Shown here: positions 1 to 7,517 of the stretch, piece after piece | How positions within the stretch are numbered: the stretch's first letter is position 1 | Layout of the letters: every line of letters starts with the position of its first letter | Source: Rhizobiaceae bacterium | GTDB lineage: Bacteria > Pseudomonadota > Alphaproteobacteria > Rhizobiales > Rhizobiaceae | Assembly (NCBI GenBank): GCA_016793565.1 | Contig: JAEUMA010000730.1 | Span: 1-13,885, forward strand | Length of the DNA: 13,885 nucleotides | Reading direction: 5' to 3' | Position numbers and translations under genes: made by a program | The notes under the pieces: model-generated | Seen by the model: only the letters and a program-made list of their open reading frames with translations | Database searches by the model: none | Told to the model about the DNA's origin: nothing

Positions 1-494
1 CGTTCGACTATCCGAACGTCGACCCCGGCCGCAATACGCTGACGGTGTCGGCCGCCGGCGACGAGAATGCGGAGCGCCTGCACTGGGCGCTGTCGCGCAT
101 CACGAATTACACCGGCGTCATGAACTATATGGGCGCGCGCTTCACCTCGGAACAGGCGGCCATGGCCCCGCTGATGGCGGAACTCGGCCAGCGCGGCCTG
201 CTCTATCTCGACGATGGTTCCTCGGCGCGCAGCCTGGCGCCGGAACTCGGCCTGCCCAACAAGGTGCCGGTCGCGGTGGCCGACACGACCATCGACGCCC
301 AGCGCGAGCGCGGCGCGATCATGAAGAAGCTGGATCAGCTCGAAAGGACGGCGCGCGCCAAGGGCTATGCCGTCGGCATCGGCTCCGCCTTCGACGTCAC
401 CGTGGATTCGGTGACTGCCTGGGTCGCCGAGGCCAAGAAGCGCGGCATCGAGATCGTCCCGATATCGGCCGTCGCCAACGATCCGGAGCGCTGA
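1..494 (+). CDS. Divergent polysaccharide deacetylase family protein (YibQ/DUF610), C-terminal part
   Basis: The reading frame is open from the left edge, so only the last 163 residues are visible and the true start lies outside. The first residues read FDYPNVDPGRNTLT, followed by ALSRITNYTGVMNYMGARFT and LLYLDDGSSARS, which I recognise as the conserved core of the divergent polysaccharide deacetylase family (PF04748, E. coli YibQ type). The family has a carbohydrate-deacetylase-like barrel fold and is usually exported to the periplasm; its substrate is not well established. The GTG at base 45 is an internal valine, since homology continues upstream of it. The stop TGA (492-494) shares its last A with the ATG of rppH, implying translational coupling and an operon. 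The family call is solid; the exact function is not known. Confidence 0.85.
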   Translation, partial: FDYPNVDPGRNTLTVSAAGDENAERLHWALSRITNYTGVMNYMGARFTSEQAAMAPLMAELGQRGLLYLDDGSSARSLAPELGLPNKVPVAVADTTIDAQRERGAIMKKLDQLERTARAKGYAVGIGSAFDVTVDSVTAWVAEAKKRGIEIVPISAVANDPER

Positions 495-1006
495 TGAGCA
501 AGAAGGTCGACCCCGCCACGCTGCCCTACCGGCCGTGCGTGGGCATCATGGTACTCAACCGGCAGGGACTCGTATGGGCCGGGCGCCGCATCGCCGGCGA
601 GGACAGCGAGATGGCGGGCACGAGCAAGCTCTGGCAGATGCCGCAAGGCGGCATAGACACAGGCGAGGAGCCTTTTCCGGCCGCCCTGCGCGAGCTCTAC
701 GAGGAGACCGGGATGCGCAGCGTGAGCCTGCTCGCCGAGGCGCCGGGCTGGATCGACTACGACCTACCCAGGGAAGTGCTCGGCATCGCGCTGAAGGGCA
801 AATATCGCGGCCAGACGCAGAAATGGTTTGCGTTCCGATTCGAAGGCGACGAGAGCGAGATCGCCATCGATCCGCCGCCCGGCGGACACGAAGCCGAGTT
901 CGATCGCTGGGCCTGGAAGGCGATGGCCGAACTGCCGGAACTGATCGTGCCGTTCAAGCGACCGGTCTACGAAAAGGTGGTCGCGGCGTTCAGGCACCTC
1001 GCCTGA
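494..1006 (+). CDS. rppH: RNA pyrophosphohydrolase (Nudix family, IalA/NudH type)
   Basis: This 170-residue protein is a single Nudix hydrolase domain. RppH removes pyrophosphate from the triphosphorylated 5' end of mRNAs in the cytoplasm, which opens them to RNase E decay. The Nudix box spans about residues 52-74 (GGIDTGEEPFPAALRELYEE then TGM), fitting GX5EX7REUXEEXGU with the metal-binding glutamates present. It is preceded by LWQMPQGG, typical of RppH rather than of general Nudix proteins. Length is close to the 160-176 residues usual for the family. In Bartonella the orthologue is the invasion-associated protein IalA. The ATG overlaps the stop of the upstream deacetylase gene by one base (TGATG), which fixes the start. 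It is convergent with sodC, 14 bases away. Confidence 0.95.
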   Translation: MSKKVDPATLPYRPCVGIMVLNRQGLVWAGRRIAGEDSEMAGTSKLWQMPQGGIDTGEEPFPAALRELYEETGMRSVSLLAEAPGWIDYDLPREVLGIALKGKYRGQTQKWFAFRFEGDESEIAIDPPPGGHEAEFDRWAWKAMAELPELIVPFKRPVYEKVVAAFRHLA

Positions 1007-1024
1007 CCGCACCAGGGCGGTCAG
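1003..1024. terminator. Stem-loop over both stop codons of convergent rppH and sodC
   Basis: Bases 1003-1010 (CTGACCGC) and 1017-1024 (GCGGTCAG) form a perfect 8-bp inverted repeat with a 6-base loop. The left arm contains the TGA of rppH (1004-1006) and the right arm contains the TGA of sodC read on the minus strand (1021-1023). The symmetrical placement suggests a bidirectional 3'-end structure. Neither side carries a T-tract, so it is not a classical intrinsic terminator. It may act as a transcript 3'-end stabiliser or a weak bidirectional barrier. Confidence 0.45.
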
Positions 1025-1539
1025 CCCGGCTGCTGAATGATGCCGCAGGCGATGCGGCCGCCCGAGTGCCCGGAGGGATCGGTAACATAGTCGTCCGGTC
1101 CGTCATGCAGCATCACCGCCGAGCCGTCGGCGTCCATCAGGGCGCCGTCCCCGCTTTCGTCCAGGGTCAGCCTGTCGGTAAAAAACTCGACTTTGAGCAG
1201 GCCGTCCTGCCCGACATGGACGTTGGGAAAATCGCCTGGATGCGGCCCGCCCTCGGCCATCACGCCATGCGGCTTGCCGCCGGCGATGTGGCCGCCCGCG
1301 CTCTCGAATTCGGGGCCTTCGCATTTGCCCACGGCGTGGATGTGAAAGCCGTGCGCGCCGGGCTTGAGTCCAGTCATCTCGACGAACACGAGCAGGATTC
1401 CCGATTTGGTGGCGGTGAAGGTCACCGTGCCGAGGTCGCTTCCGTCGGGCGCCTTCATCGCGGCCGTGGCGGTTTCCTGCGCGAGCGCCGGTAACATCAG
1501 CGACAGCAGCGCGGCGGCGGTGATGATCGTGCGTCTCAT
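1021..1539 (-). CDS. sodC: Periplasmic superoxide dismutase [Cu-Zn]
   Basis: This 172-residue protein begins with a signal peptide (MRR, hydrophobic stretch to about residue 18, AxA-like cut near ALAQ at 18-21), so it should act in the periplasm, converting superoxide to hydrogen peroxide and oxygen. All metal ligands can be placed by comparison with SOD1: copper at H66, H68, H84 and H145; zinc at H84 (bridging), H91, H100 and D103. Cysteines C73 and C165 match the conserved disulfide, and R162 in GGRIACG matches the active-site arginine. The segment DDYVTDPSGHSGGR places it in the common DDYxTDPSG subfamily rather than the Brucella/E. coli GGDNYSD type. An AAGGAG ribosome binding site (1546-1551) lies 6 bases upstream of the ATG. 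It is separated from atpC by a terminator, so it probably has its own promoter, but I could not place one convincingly between 1552 and 1665. Confidence 0.95.
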   Translation of the reverse strand: MRRTIITAAALLSLMLPALAQETATAAMKAPDGSDLGTVTFTATKSGILLVFVEMTGLKPGAHGFHIHAVGKCEGPEFESAGGHIAGGKPHGVMAEGGPHPGDFPNVHVGQDGLLKVEFFTDRLTLDESGDGALMDADGSAVMLHDGPDDYVTDPSGHSGGRIACGIIQQPG

Positions 1540-1665
1540 GAAGGTCTCCTTCGATGCCTTGAAGCGTCATGCACTCAACGGGCGGTGCCGACAATCGTTG
1601 CCGACGGTGGAGACTACCGCGCCTTCGTGACGCTGTCGCCAAGCCTGTTCAAGCCTCGCGGCAAC

Positions 1666-1691
1666 AAAAAAGCCGGCGCGAGGCCGGCTTT
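1666..1691 (-). terminator. Rho-independent terminator of the atp operon
   Basis: Bases 1669-1677 (AAAGCCGGC) and 1683-1691 (GCCGGCTTT) form a perfect 9-bp stem with a 5-base loop. On the minus strand the stem runs directly into six T residues (plus-strand A at 1666-1671). It lies 22 bases past the atpC stop, the right place to end atpHAGDC and to insulate sodC from ATP synthase transcription. On the plus strand the other side has only TTTC, so it is likely to be directional. Confidence 0.9.
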
Positions 1692-1712
1692 CGGTGTTCA
1701 GGGCGTATCCGC

Positions 1713-2126
1713 TCAGGCTGGAACGACGATGCCTTCCAGCGTGGTCAGCTGGTGCAGGAACTGCTCGGCCTTGGTGCGCGAATGGTCGTCCTTGGCTTCG
1801 CTCATTTCGTGGCGCGCGGCTTCGATGCGGCGGGCGATGTCGGCGCGATCCAGGCTCGCGACCGGCGTGGCGGATTCCGCCAGCAGGGTGCATCCCGAAG
1901 GCAGGATGTCGGCGAAACCGCCGAACACCACATAGCGCTCAGCCGCGCCGCCGACCGGCGTGACGGTGACGATGCCCGGCTTGATGGTGGTCATGACCGG
2001 CGCGTGGTTCGCCATCACGGTCATCTCGCCTTCCGAACCGGGGATGACCACCGACTCGACCTGCTTGGAAAACAGCAAGCGCTCGGGCGATACGAGTTCG
2101 AACTGGAAAGCTTCAGCCATTGCCAT
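1713..2126 (-). CDS. atpC: ATP synthase F1 subunit epsilon
   Basis: This is a 137-residue epsilon subunit, part of the rotating central stalk; it binds gamma and the c-ring and can restrain ATP hydrolysis. The N-terminal beta-sandwich (about residues 7-90) has the typical FELVSPERLLFS and ANHAPVMTTIKPG segments. The C-terminal part (about 92-130) is an alpha-helical hairpin with charged heptads (RADIARRIEAARHEMSEAKD). Two in-frame ATGs compete: 2126 (137 residues) and 2120 (135 residues, MAEAF...). Neither has a recognisable Shine-Dalgarno sequence, because the bases directly upstream belong to the pyrimidine-rich arm of the repeat element at 2127-2221. It is the last gene of the operon, followed by an intrinsic terminator. 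Confidence 0.95.
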   Translation of the reverse strand: MAMAEAFQFELVSPERLLFSKQVESVVIPGSEGEMTVMANHAPVMTTIKPGIVTVTPVGGAAERYVVFGGFADILPSGCTLLAESATPVASLDRADIARRIEAARHEMSEAKDDHSRTKAEQFLHQLTTLEGIVVPA

Positions 2127-2221
2127 CTAGCGAGTAGGGACTAGTGAGTGGGGAATAGTGCGGCGCATCAGCGCCGGTTCACGATCCCACTACTCTCTAC
2201 CCACTATTCGCTACTCCCTTT
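2127..2221. repeat. Inverted pair of five-unit heptamer repeats filling the atpD-atpC spacer
   Basis: The left arm (2127-2161) reads as five exact 7-base steps: CTAGCGA, GTAGGGA, CTAGTGA, GTGGGGA, ATAGTGC (consensus NTAGNGA). The right arm (2187-2221) reads CCACTAC, TCTCTAC, CCACTAT, TCGCTAC, TCCCTTT, the reverse-complement consensus (TCNCTAN). In the atp mRNA the arms can pair over about 27 of 35 positions, counting two G-U pairs, and could slip by 7-base steps. The 25-base centre holds a small perfect hairpin (GGCGC, ATCA, GCGCC at 2162-2175; 2161 and 2176 can extend it). The element runs from the base next to the atpC ATG to one base short of the atpD stop. Its effect on atpC expression is unknown. 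Confidence 0.75.
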
Positions 2222-2222
2222 C

Positions 2223-3695
<1,473 letters not shown>

Positions 3696-3712
3696 CGTTC
3701 TTCCTTCGTGCT

Positions 3713-3750
3713 GGCGCCTTGCGCCGGTTGTTCCCGACGCGCAGGCGTCG
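3713..3750 (-). other. Two small hairpins in the atpG-atpD spacer
   Basis: Bases 3713-3717 and 3721-3725 (GGCGC/GCGCC, 3-base loop) and bases 3735-3740 and 3745-3750 (CGACGC/GCGTCG, 4-base loop) are perfect short inverted repeats within the 80-base gap between the atpG stop and the atpD start. No T-tract follows, so they do not look like terminators. Intercistronic hairpins in atp operons can set mRNA stability or translation, which would suit the threefold need for beta over gamma. That role is inference. Confidence 0.4.
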
Positions 3751-3775
3751 ATCCTATTCCGCTATCGTCGATGTC

Positions 3776-4657
3776 CTAGAGCGCCTCGGCGCCCGAAATG
3801 ATCTCGATCAGTTCCTTGGTGATCATCGCCTGGCGCTGACGGTTGTAGGTGATCGTCAGCTTGTTGATCATGTCGCCGGCGTTGCGGGTCGCGTTGTCCA
3901 TGGCCGTCATCTTGGCGCCCATCTCGCCGGCGGCGTTCTCCAGCAGCGCGCGGAAGATCTGCACCGCGATGTTGCGGGGGATCAGGTCGCCGAGGATTTC
4001 GCCCGGCTCCGGCTCGTATTCGTAGACGGCCGCGCTTCCCGTATTGCCCGCCGGGGCCGGAGCCGCGGCGGCCGGAATGAGCTGCTGCGCCGTCGGAACC
4101 TGGCTGATCACCGACTTGAACCGCGAATAGAACAGCGTGCAGACGTCGAACTGACCGTCCTGGAACAGCGCGATCACCTTGCGGGCGATCTGGTCGGCAT
4201 GCACGAACGCCAGCTGGCGCACCTCGCGCAGGTCCACCCTGTCGATGATCTGCGGACCGAAGTCGCGGCGCAGGATATCGTTGCCCTTCTTGCCGACGGT
4301 GATGATCTTCACCGTCTTTCCGTCCGCCCTCAGCCTGCGCGCATGCTCGCGCGCCAGCCTGGCGATCTGGCTGTTGAAGCCGCCGCAAAGGCCGCGCTCG
4401 GCGGTGCAGACGACGAGCAGGTGTACGTCGTCCTTGCCGGTGCCGGCCATCAGCGCCGGCGCTTCACCGCCGCCGCCTACCGCCTGGGTGATGTTGGCCA
4501 GAACGGCTTCCATGCGCTCCGAATAGGGACGCGCCGCTTCCGCCGCTTCCTGGGCGCGGCGCAGCTTCGCCGCGGCGACCATCTGCATCGCCTTGGTGAT
4601 TTTCTGCGTCGCCTTGACCGAGGCGATACGGTTGCGAAGGTCTTTTAGCGAAGGCAT
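3776..4657 (-). CDS. atpG: ATP synthase F1 subunit gamma
   Basis: This 293-residue gamma subunit forms the rotating shaft inside the alpha3beta3 head. The conserved N-terminal helix (MPSLKDLRNRIASVKATQKI, followed by TKAMQMVAAAKLRRAQ to residue 36) and the C-terminal helix (NKLTITYNRQRQAMITKELI, ending IEIISGAEAL) are both present; these pair as the coiled coil of the shaft. The middle Rossmann-like domain contains CTAERGLCGGFN (85-95). An Ala/Pro-rich loop at about 196-204 precedes VYEYEPEPGEIL, a variable surface insertion seen in alphaproteobacterial gammas. Length is usual for the group. The start has only a weak upstream purine run. It lies 30 bases after atpA and 80 bases before atpD. 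Confidence 0.97.
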   Translation of the reverse strand: MPSLKDLRNRIASVKATQKITKAMQMVAAAKLRRAQEAAEAARPYSERMEAVLANITQAVGGGGEAPALMAGTGKDDVHLLVVCTAERGLCGGFNSQIARLAREHARRLRADGKTVKIITVGKKGNDILRRDFGPQIIDRVDLREVRQLAFVHADQIARKVIALFQDGQFDVCTLFYSRFKSVISQVPTAQQLIPAAAAPAPAGNTGSAAVYEYEPEPGEILGDLIPRNIAVQIFRALLENAAGEMGAKMTAMDNATRNAGDMINKLTITYNRQRQAMITKELIEIISGAEAL

Positions 4658-4687
4658 CTGGCCAATCCGGCTTTCGTCAGGTCAGCT

Positions 4688-6214
4688 TCAGGAAAAGTTC
4701 TTGGCGAAGCCGTCGATCTCGGCCTTGAGACGGCCGCGCAGATCGTCCGACAGCGCCTTTTCCTTGCGGATGGCCTCGAGAATCTTGCCCTCGGCCCGCA
4801 GGTGGCTGAGCAGGCCGCTCTCGAAGCGCGAGACCTGAGGAATCGTCAGCTTGTCGAGATAGCCGTTCACGCCGGCGAAGATCACCGCGACCTGCTCCTC
4901 GGTCTTCAGCGGCGAGAACTGCGGCTGCTTGAGGAGCTCGGTCAGGCGGGCGCCGCGGTTGAGCAGGCGCTGCGTGGCGGCGTCCAGATCCGAGCCGAAC
5001 TGCGCGAACGCGGCCATCTCGCGATACTGCGCGAGCTCGCCCTTGATCGAGCCGGCGACCTGCTTCATCGCCTTGACCTGCGCCGACGACCCGACGCGCG
5101 ACACCGAAAGGCCGACGTTGACGGCCGGACGGATGCCCTGGAAGAACAGGTTCGTTTCCAGGAAGATCTGGCCGTCGGTGATCGAGATCACGTTGGTCGG
5201 GATGTAGGCCGACACGTCGTTGGCCTGCGTCTCGATGACCGGCAGGGCGGTCAGCGAACCGGCGCCCATCTCGTCGTTCATCTTGGCCGCGCGCTCGAGC
5301 AGGCGGGAATGCAGGTAGAAGACGTCGCCCGGATAGGCTTCGCGCCCCGGCGGGCGACGCAGCAGCAGCGACATCTGGCGGTAGGCGACGGCCTGCTTGG
5401 AAAGGTCGTCATAGGCGATCACCGCGTGCATGGAGTTGTCGCGGAAGAATTCGCCCATGGTGCAGCCGGCGAACGGGGCCAGGTACTGCATCGGCGCCGG
5501 GTCGGACGCGGTGGTGGCGACGACGATCGAATATTCGAGCGCGCCGCGCTCCTCCAGAACCTTCACGAACTGCGCCACCGTCGAACGCTTCTGGCCGATG
5601 GCGACGTAGACGCAGTAGAGCTTCTGGCTCTCGTCGTCGCCGACGTTGAGCGAGCGCTGGTTCAGGAACGTGTCGAGCAGGATCGCGGTCTTGCCGGTCT
5701 GGCGGTCGCCGATGACCAGTTCGCGCTGGCCTCGGCCGAACGGGATCAGCGCGTCGATGGCCTTCAGGCCGGTCGACATCGGCTCATGCACCGACTTGCG
5801 GGGAATGATGCCAGGCGCCTTGACGTCCACGCGGCGGCGCTCGGTCGCGTCGATCGGACCCTTGCCGTCGATCGGATTGCCGAGTGCGTCGACGACGCGG
5901 CCGAGCAGACCCTTGCCGACGGGCACGTCGACGATGGCGCCGGTGCGCTTGACGGTGTCGCCTTCCTTGATGTCACGGTCGGCACCGAAGATGACGACGC
6001 CGACATTGTCGCTTTCCAGGTTCAGCGCCATGCCGCGGATGCCGCCCGGGAACTCGACCATCTCGCCGGCCTGGACATTGTCCAGACCGTAGACGCGGGC
6101 GATACCGTCGCCGACCGACAGGACCTGACCGACCTCCGAAACTTCGGCCTCCTTGCCGAAATTCTTGATCTGGTCCTTGAGAATTGCGGAAATTTCCGCG
6201 GCGCGGATATCCAT
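4688..6214 (-). CDS. atpA: ATP synthase F1 subunit alpha
   Basis: This 508-residue alpha subunit carries the non-catalytic nucleotide sites of the F1 head and donates the arginine finger to the beta active site. The P-loop GDRQTGKT is at 169-176 and the arginine finger R373 sits in GLSVSRVGSSAQ, the same number as in E. coli. The N-terminal segment (MDIRAAEISAILKDQIKNFG) is the part that contacts delta at the top of F1. The ATG at 6214 overlaps the stop of atpH by one base (minus-strand TGATG), and an AGAGG ribosome binding site lies 7 bases upstream within the end of atpH. This points to coupled synthesis of delta and alpha. Confidence 0.98.
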   Translation of the reverse strand: MDIRAAEISAILKDQIKNFGKEAEVSEVGQVLSVGDGIARVYGLDNVQAGEMVEFPGGIRGMALNLESDNVGVVIFGADRDIKEGDTVKRTGAIVDVPVGKGLLGRVVDALGNPIDGKGPIDATERRRVDVKAPGIIPRKSVHEPMSTGLKAIDALIPFGRGQRELVIGDRQTGKTAILLDTFLNQRSLNVGDDESQKLYCVYVAIGQKRSTVAQFVKVLEERGALEYSIVVATTASDPAPMQYLAPFAGCTMGEFFRDNSMHAVIAYDDLSKQAVAYRQMSLLLRRPPGREAYPGDVFYLHSRLLERAAKMNDEMGAGSLTALPVIETQANDVSAYIPTNVISITDGQIFLETNLFFQGIRPAVNVGLSVSRVGSSAQVKAMKQVAGSIKGELAQYREMAAFAQFGSDLDAATQRLLNRGARLTELLKQPQFSPLKTEEQVAVIFAGVNGYLDKLTIPQVSRFESGLLSHLRAEGKILEAIRKEKALSDDLRGRLKAEIDGFAKNFS

Positions 6215-6774
6215 CAGCCGACCTCTTTCAGTGCAAGCTTGAGCGAATTGAGTTTCGTCTTGAGCGACGTGTCGATCTGGCGCGAGCCCATCTGAACGAT
6301 GAGGCCGCCGAGCAGCGAGGGATCGACGCTGACCGAGAGCGTAACCGCCTTGCCGGCGATCGCCTTCAGCGTGTCCTTCAGCTCGCGCTCCTGCTCGGCC
6401 GTGAGCGCATGAGCGGTGGTGACCTTCGCCGCCACCTCGCCGCGGCCTTCGGCAGCGATCCGGCGGAAGGCGGTGATCATGGCGGGCACGGAAAACAGGC
6501 GCCGGTTTTGCGCCACGACGCGCAGGAAATTGCCGGCCAGACCGGCGATGCCGGCCTTGTCGAGGATGGCCGAGAGCGCGCGCTGCTGGTCGGCAGCGGA
6601 GAAGACGGGGCTCTTGATCAGGCGGTCGAGGTCGCCGCTTTCGCCGATCAGCGCCTCAAATCGGCCGAGATCGGCCTCTACCGACTCGACCGAGTTGGCG
6701 TGGGCGGCGAGATCGAACAGCGAACGGGCATAACGCTCGGCGACACCGGAAATGGGCGAGCTGGAATTGGCCAC
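6214..6774 (-). CDS. atpH: ATP synthase F1 subunit delta
   Basis: This is the peripheral-stalk subunit that fixes the alpha3beta3 head to the b subunits (OSCP homologue). Starting at the GTG at 6774 gives 186 residues. The conserved N-terminal bundle begins ISGVAERYARSLFDLA, SPVFSA follows, and the C-terminal domain carries GGLIVQMGSRQIDTSLKTKL. A second GTG upstream (6804) would give 196 residues. I prefer 6774 because an AGAGAAG purine run lies about 8 bases before it, family members start close to this point, and the extra ten residues look unconserved; this is a judgement. It is the first gene of atpHAGDC and overlaps atpA by one base. Confidence 0.93.
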   Translation of the reverse strand: MANSSSPISGVAERYARSLFDLAAHANSVESVEADLGRFEALIGESGDLDRLIKSPVFSAADQQRALSAILDKAGIAGLAGNFLRVVAQNRRLFSVPAMITAFRRIAAEGRGEVAAKVTTAHALTAEQERELKDTLKAIAGKAVTLSVSVDPSLLGGLIVQMGSRQIDTSLKTKLNSLKLALKEVG

Positions 6775-6869
6775 GGATCGCGCTTCTCTCGTCTGACCGG
6801 TCACAAGATTTGCGGCGCGAGCGGTAACTCTGGCTAAATCTTTGACCTTGTTGAATTTCTAGACCTGGA

Positions 6870-6885
6870 GCGCGCTATGGCGCGC
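6870..6885. other. Short perfect hairpin in the atpH leader
   Basis: GCGCGC at 6870-6875 and at 6880-6885 enclose the loop TATG, a perfect 6-bp GC stem. No T-tract follows on either strand. If transcription begins near 6903 it would lie close to the 5' end of the atp mRNA, where such stems commonly protect transcripts. The function is inferred only from position. Confidence 0.35.
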
Positions 6886-6909
6886 ATCCCCCGGCCAAAA
6901 GTCGCTTGC

Positions 6910-6938
6910 CGTCTACCACAGGCTTTCGGGGACCGCAA
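6910..6938 (-). promoter_or_regulatory. Candidate atp operon promoter
   Basis: On the minus strand TTGCGG (6938-6933) and TAGACG (6915-6910) are separated by 17 bases, and the -10 is preceded by TGG, an extended -10 pattern. Each hexamer matches only three of six consensus positions, so this is a weak call, but no better pair was seen in the gene-free stretch 6775-7030. Transcription would begin near 6903, leaving a leader of about 130 bases before the atpH GTG. Confidence 0.3.
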
Positions 6939-7006
6939 CACATCGGCCGGTGCGGTTTTCGACCCATTTGTCGCAGCTTGTATGAGCGCTTGACCGGGGC
7001 TGGGGA

Positions 7007-7028
7007 GCAGGCCCGCCCGGCGGGCTGC
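7007..7028. other. GC-rich hairpin just after the small membrane gene
   Basis: Bases 7007-7010 plus 7012-7016 pair with 7020-7028 in a 9-bp stem with one bulged G (7011) and a 3-base loop. It begins 2 bases beyond the stop of the gene at 7031-7426. No T-tract follows on the minus strand, so it is not a standard intrinsic terminator. It could protect the 3' end or help Rho-dependent termination before the atp operon. Confidence 0.35.
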
Positions 7029-7030
7029 GA

Positions 7031-7426
7031 TCAGGCGACGAACTGGAAGGCGAAGGCCAGCGCGAGGGCGGCCAGCGCCACCTCCACGACCAGGCTGACC
7101 CAGTTGTAGAAGGTGTTGCCGTTGTCGGAAAGCATGGAGATGACGCGGCCGAAGGCGGTGAAGGCCCAGGAGAAGCCGAGCGCCATGTAGAGCAGCGGCT
7201 GCGCCAGCAGAATGCAGCAGAGCCCGAGCCCCAGATAGAAACCCGACATGGTTGCGCGCGCTTCCGCCACGGCTTCCGGGCGCGCTTCCGCCGGCCGCAG
7301 GCGAAGGACCCTCAGCGAAAGACGCGGCGCAAACAACAGCAGCACACCGAACAGCACGGTGACGGCGGCCGACGACCACGCCAGCCATTCGCCCTGCGTT
7401 GTAGGCCAGGGAAAGGCAAGTTCCAT
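7031..7426 (-). CDS. Small four-helix membrane protein, DUF4345-like (function unknown)
   Basis: The ATG at 7426 has a near-ideal ribosome binding site (GGAGG, 5-6 bases upstream) and gives 131 residues; the frame stays open further upstream, but that part lacks membrane character and overlaps the end of priA. Four hydrophobic segments are visible at about residues 15-34, 61-81, 84-99 and 108-130, separated by an Arg-rich loop at 40-58 (RVLRLRPAEARPEAVAEARA). R57, G62, the GRxxSMLSDNG stretch (93-103) and E115 resemble the pattern of small DUF4345-type inner-membrane proteins. From memory, one Agrobacterium protein of this general kind (AGROH133_08824) was linked to phage infection; I cannot verify that this is its orthologue. 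It lies between priA and the atp operon on the same strand. Confidence 0.75.
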   Translation of the reverse strand: MELAFPWPTTQGEWLAWSSAAVTVLFGVLLLFAPRLSLRVLRLRPAEARPEAVAEARATMSGFYLGLGLCCILLAQPLLYMALGFSWAFTAFGRVISMLSDNGNTFYNWVSLVVEVALAALALAFAFQFVA

Positions 7427-7458
7427 AGAGCCTCCACGGCGCTGGACGAAGCGGCCGC

Positions 7459-7488
7459 ATCCTACATTGCGGCAAAGCGAAATCACAA
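7459..7488 (-). promoter_or_regulatory. Candidate promoter of the small membrane gene
   Basis: On the minus strand TTGTGA (7488-7483, preceded by C, giving the rhizobial-style CTTG) and TAGGAT (7464-7459) are spaced 18 bases apart; each matches four of six sigma-70 positions. The start would be near 7452, leaving a leader of about 26 bases that contains the GGAGG site. It lies between the priA stop and the gene at 7031-7426, so that gene need not rely on priA transcription. Confidence 0.4.
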
Positions 7489-7517
7489 GGCGGGCGTGCG
7501 AATCTCGGCGCTCGTAG

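Noticed and set aside
535..1494. 319-residue plus-strand frame across rppH and sodC
   Set aside because: It is out of frame with rppH and antisense to sodC, both of which have intact catalytic motifs.
1552..1665. sodC promoter
   Set aside because: Several TTGNNN hexamers occur, but none pairs at 16-18 bases with a -10 matching more than three positions; no call is justified.
2127..2221. CRISPR array
   Set aside because: The units are 7 bases, contiguous and inverted about a centre, with no spacers and no cas genes nearby.
4802..6295. 497-residue plus-strand frame opposite atpA
   Set aside because: It is antisense to a highly conserved gene and rich in Asp, Arg, Leu and Val as expected from GC-rich reverse codons; no domain is visible.
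7007..7028. Intrinsic terminator after the small membrane gene
   Set aside because: The stem is good but is followed on the minus strand by a GC-rich sequence without a T-tract, so it is listed only as a hairpin.
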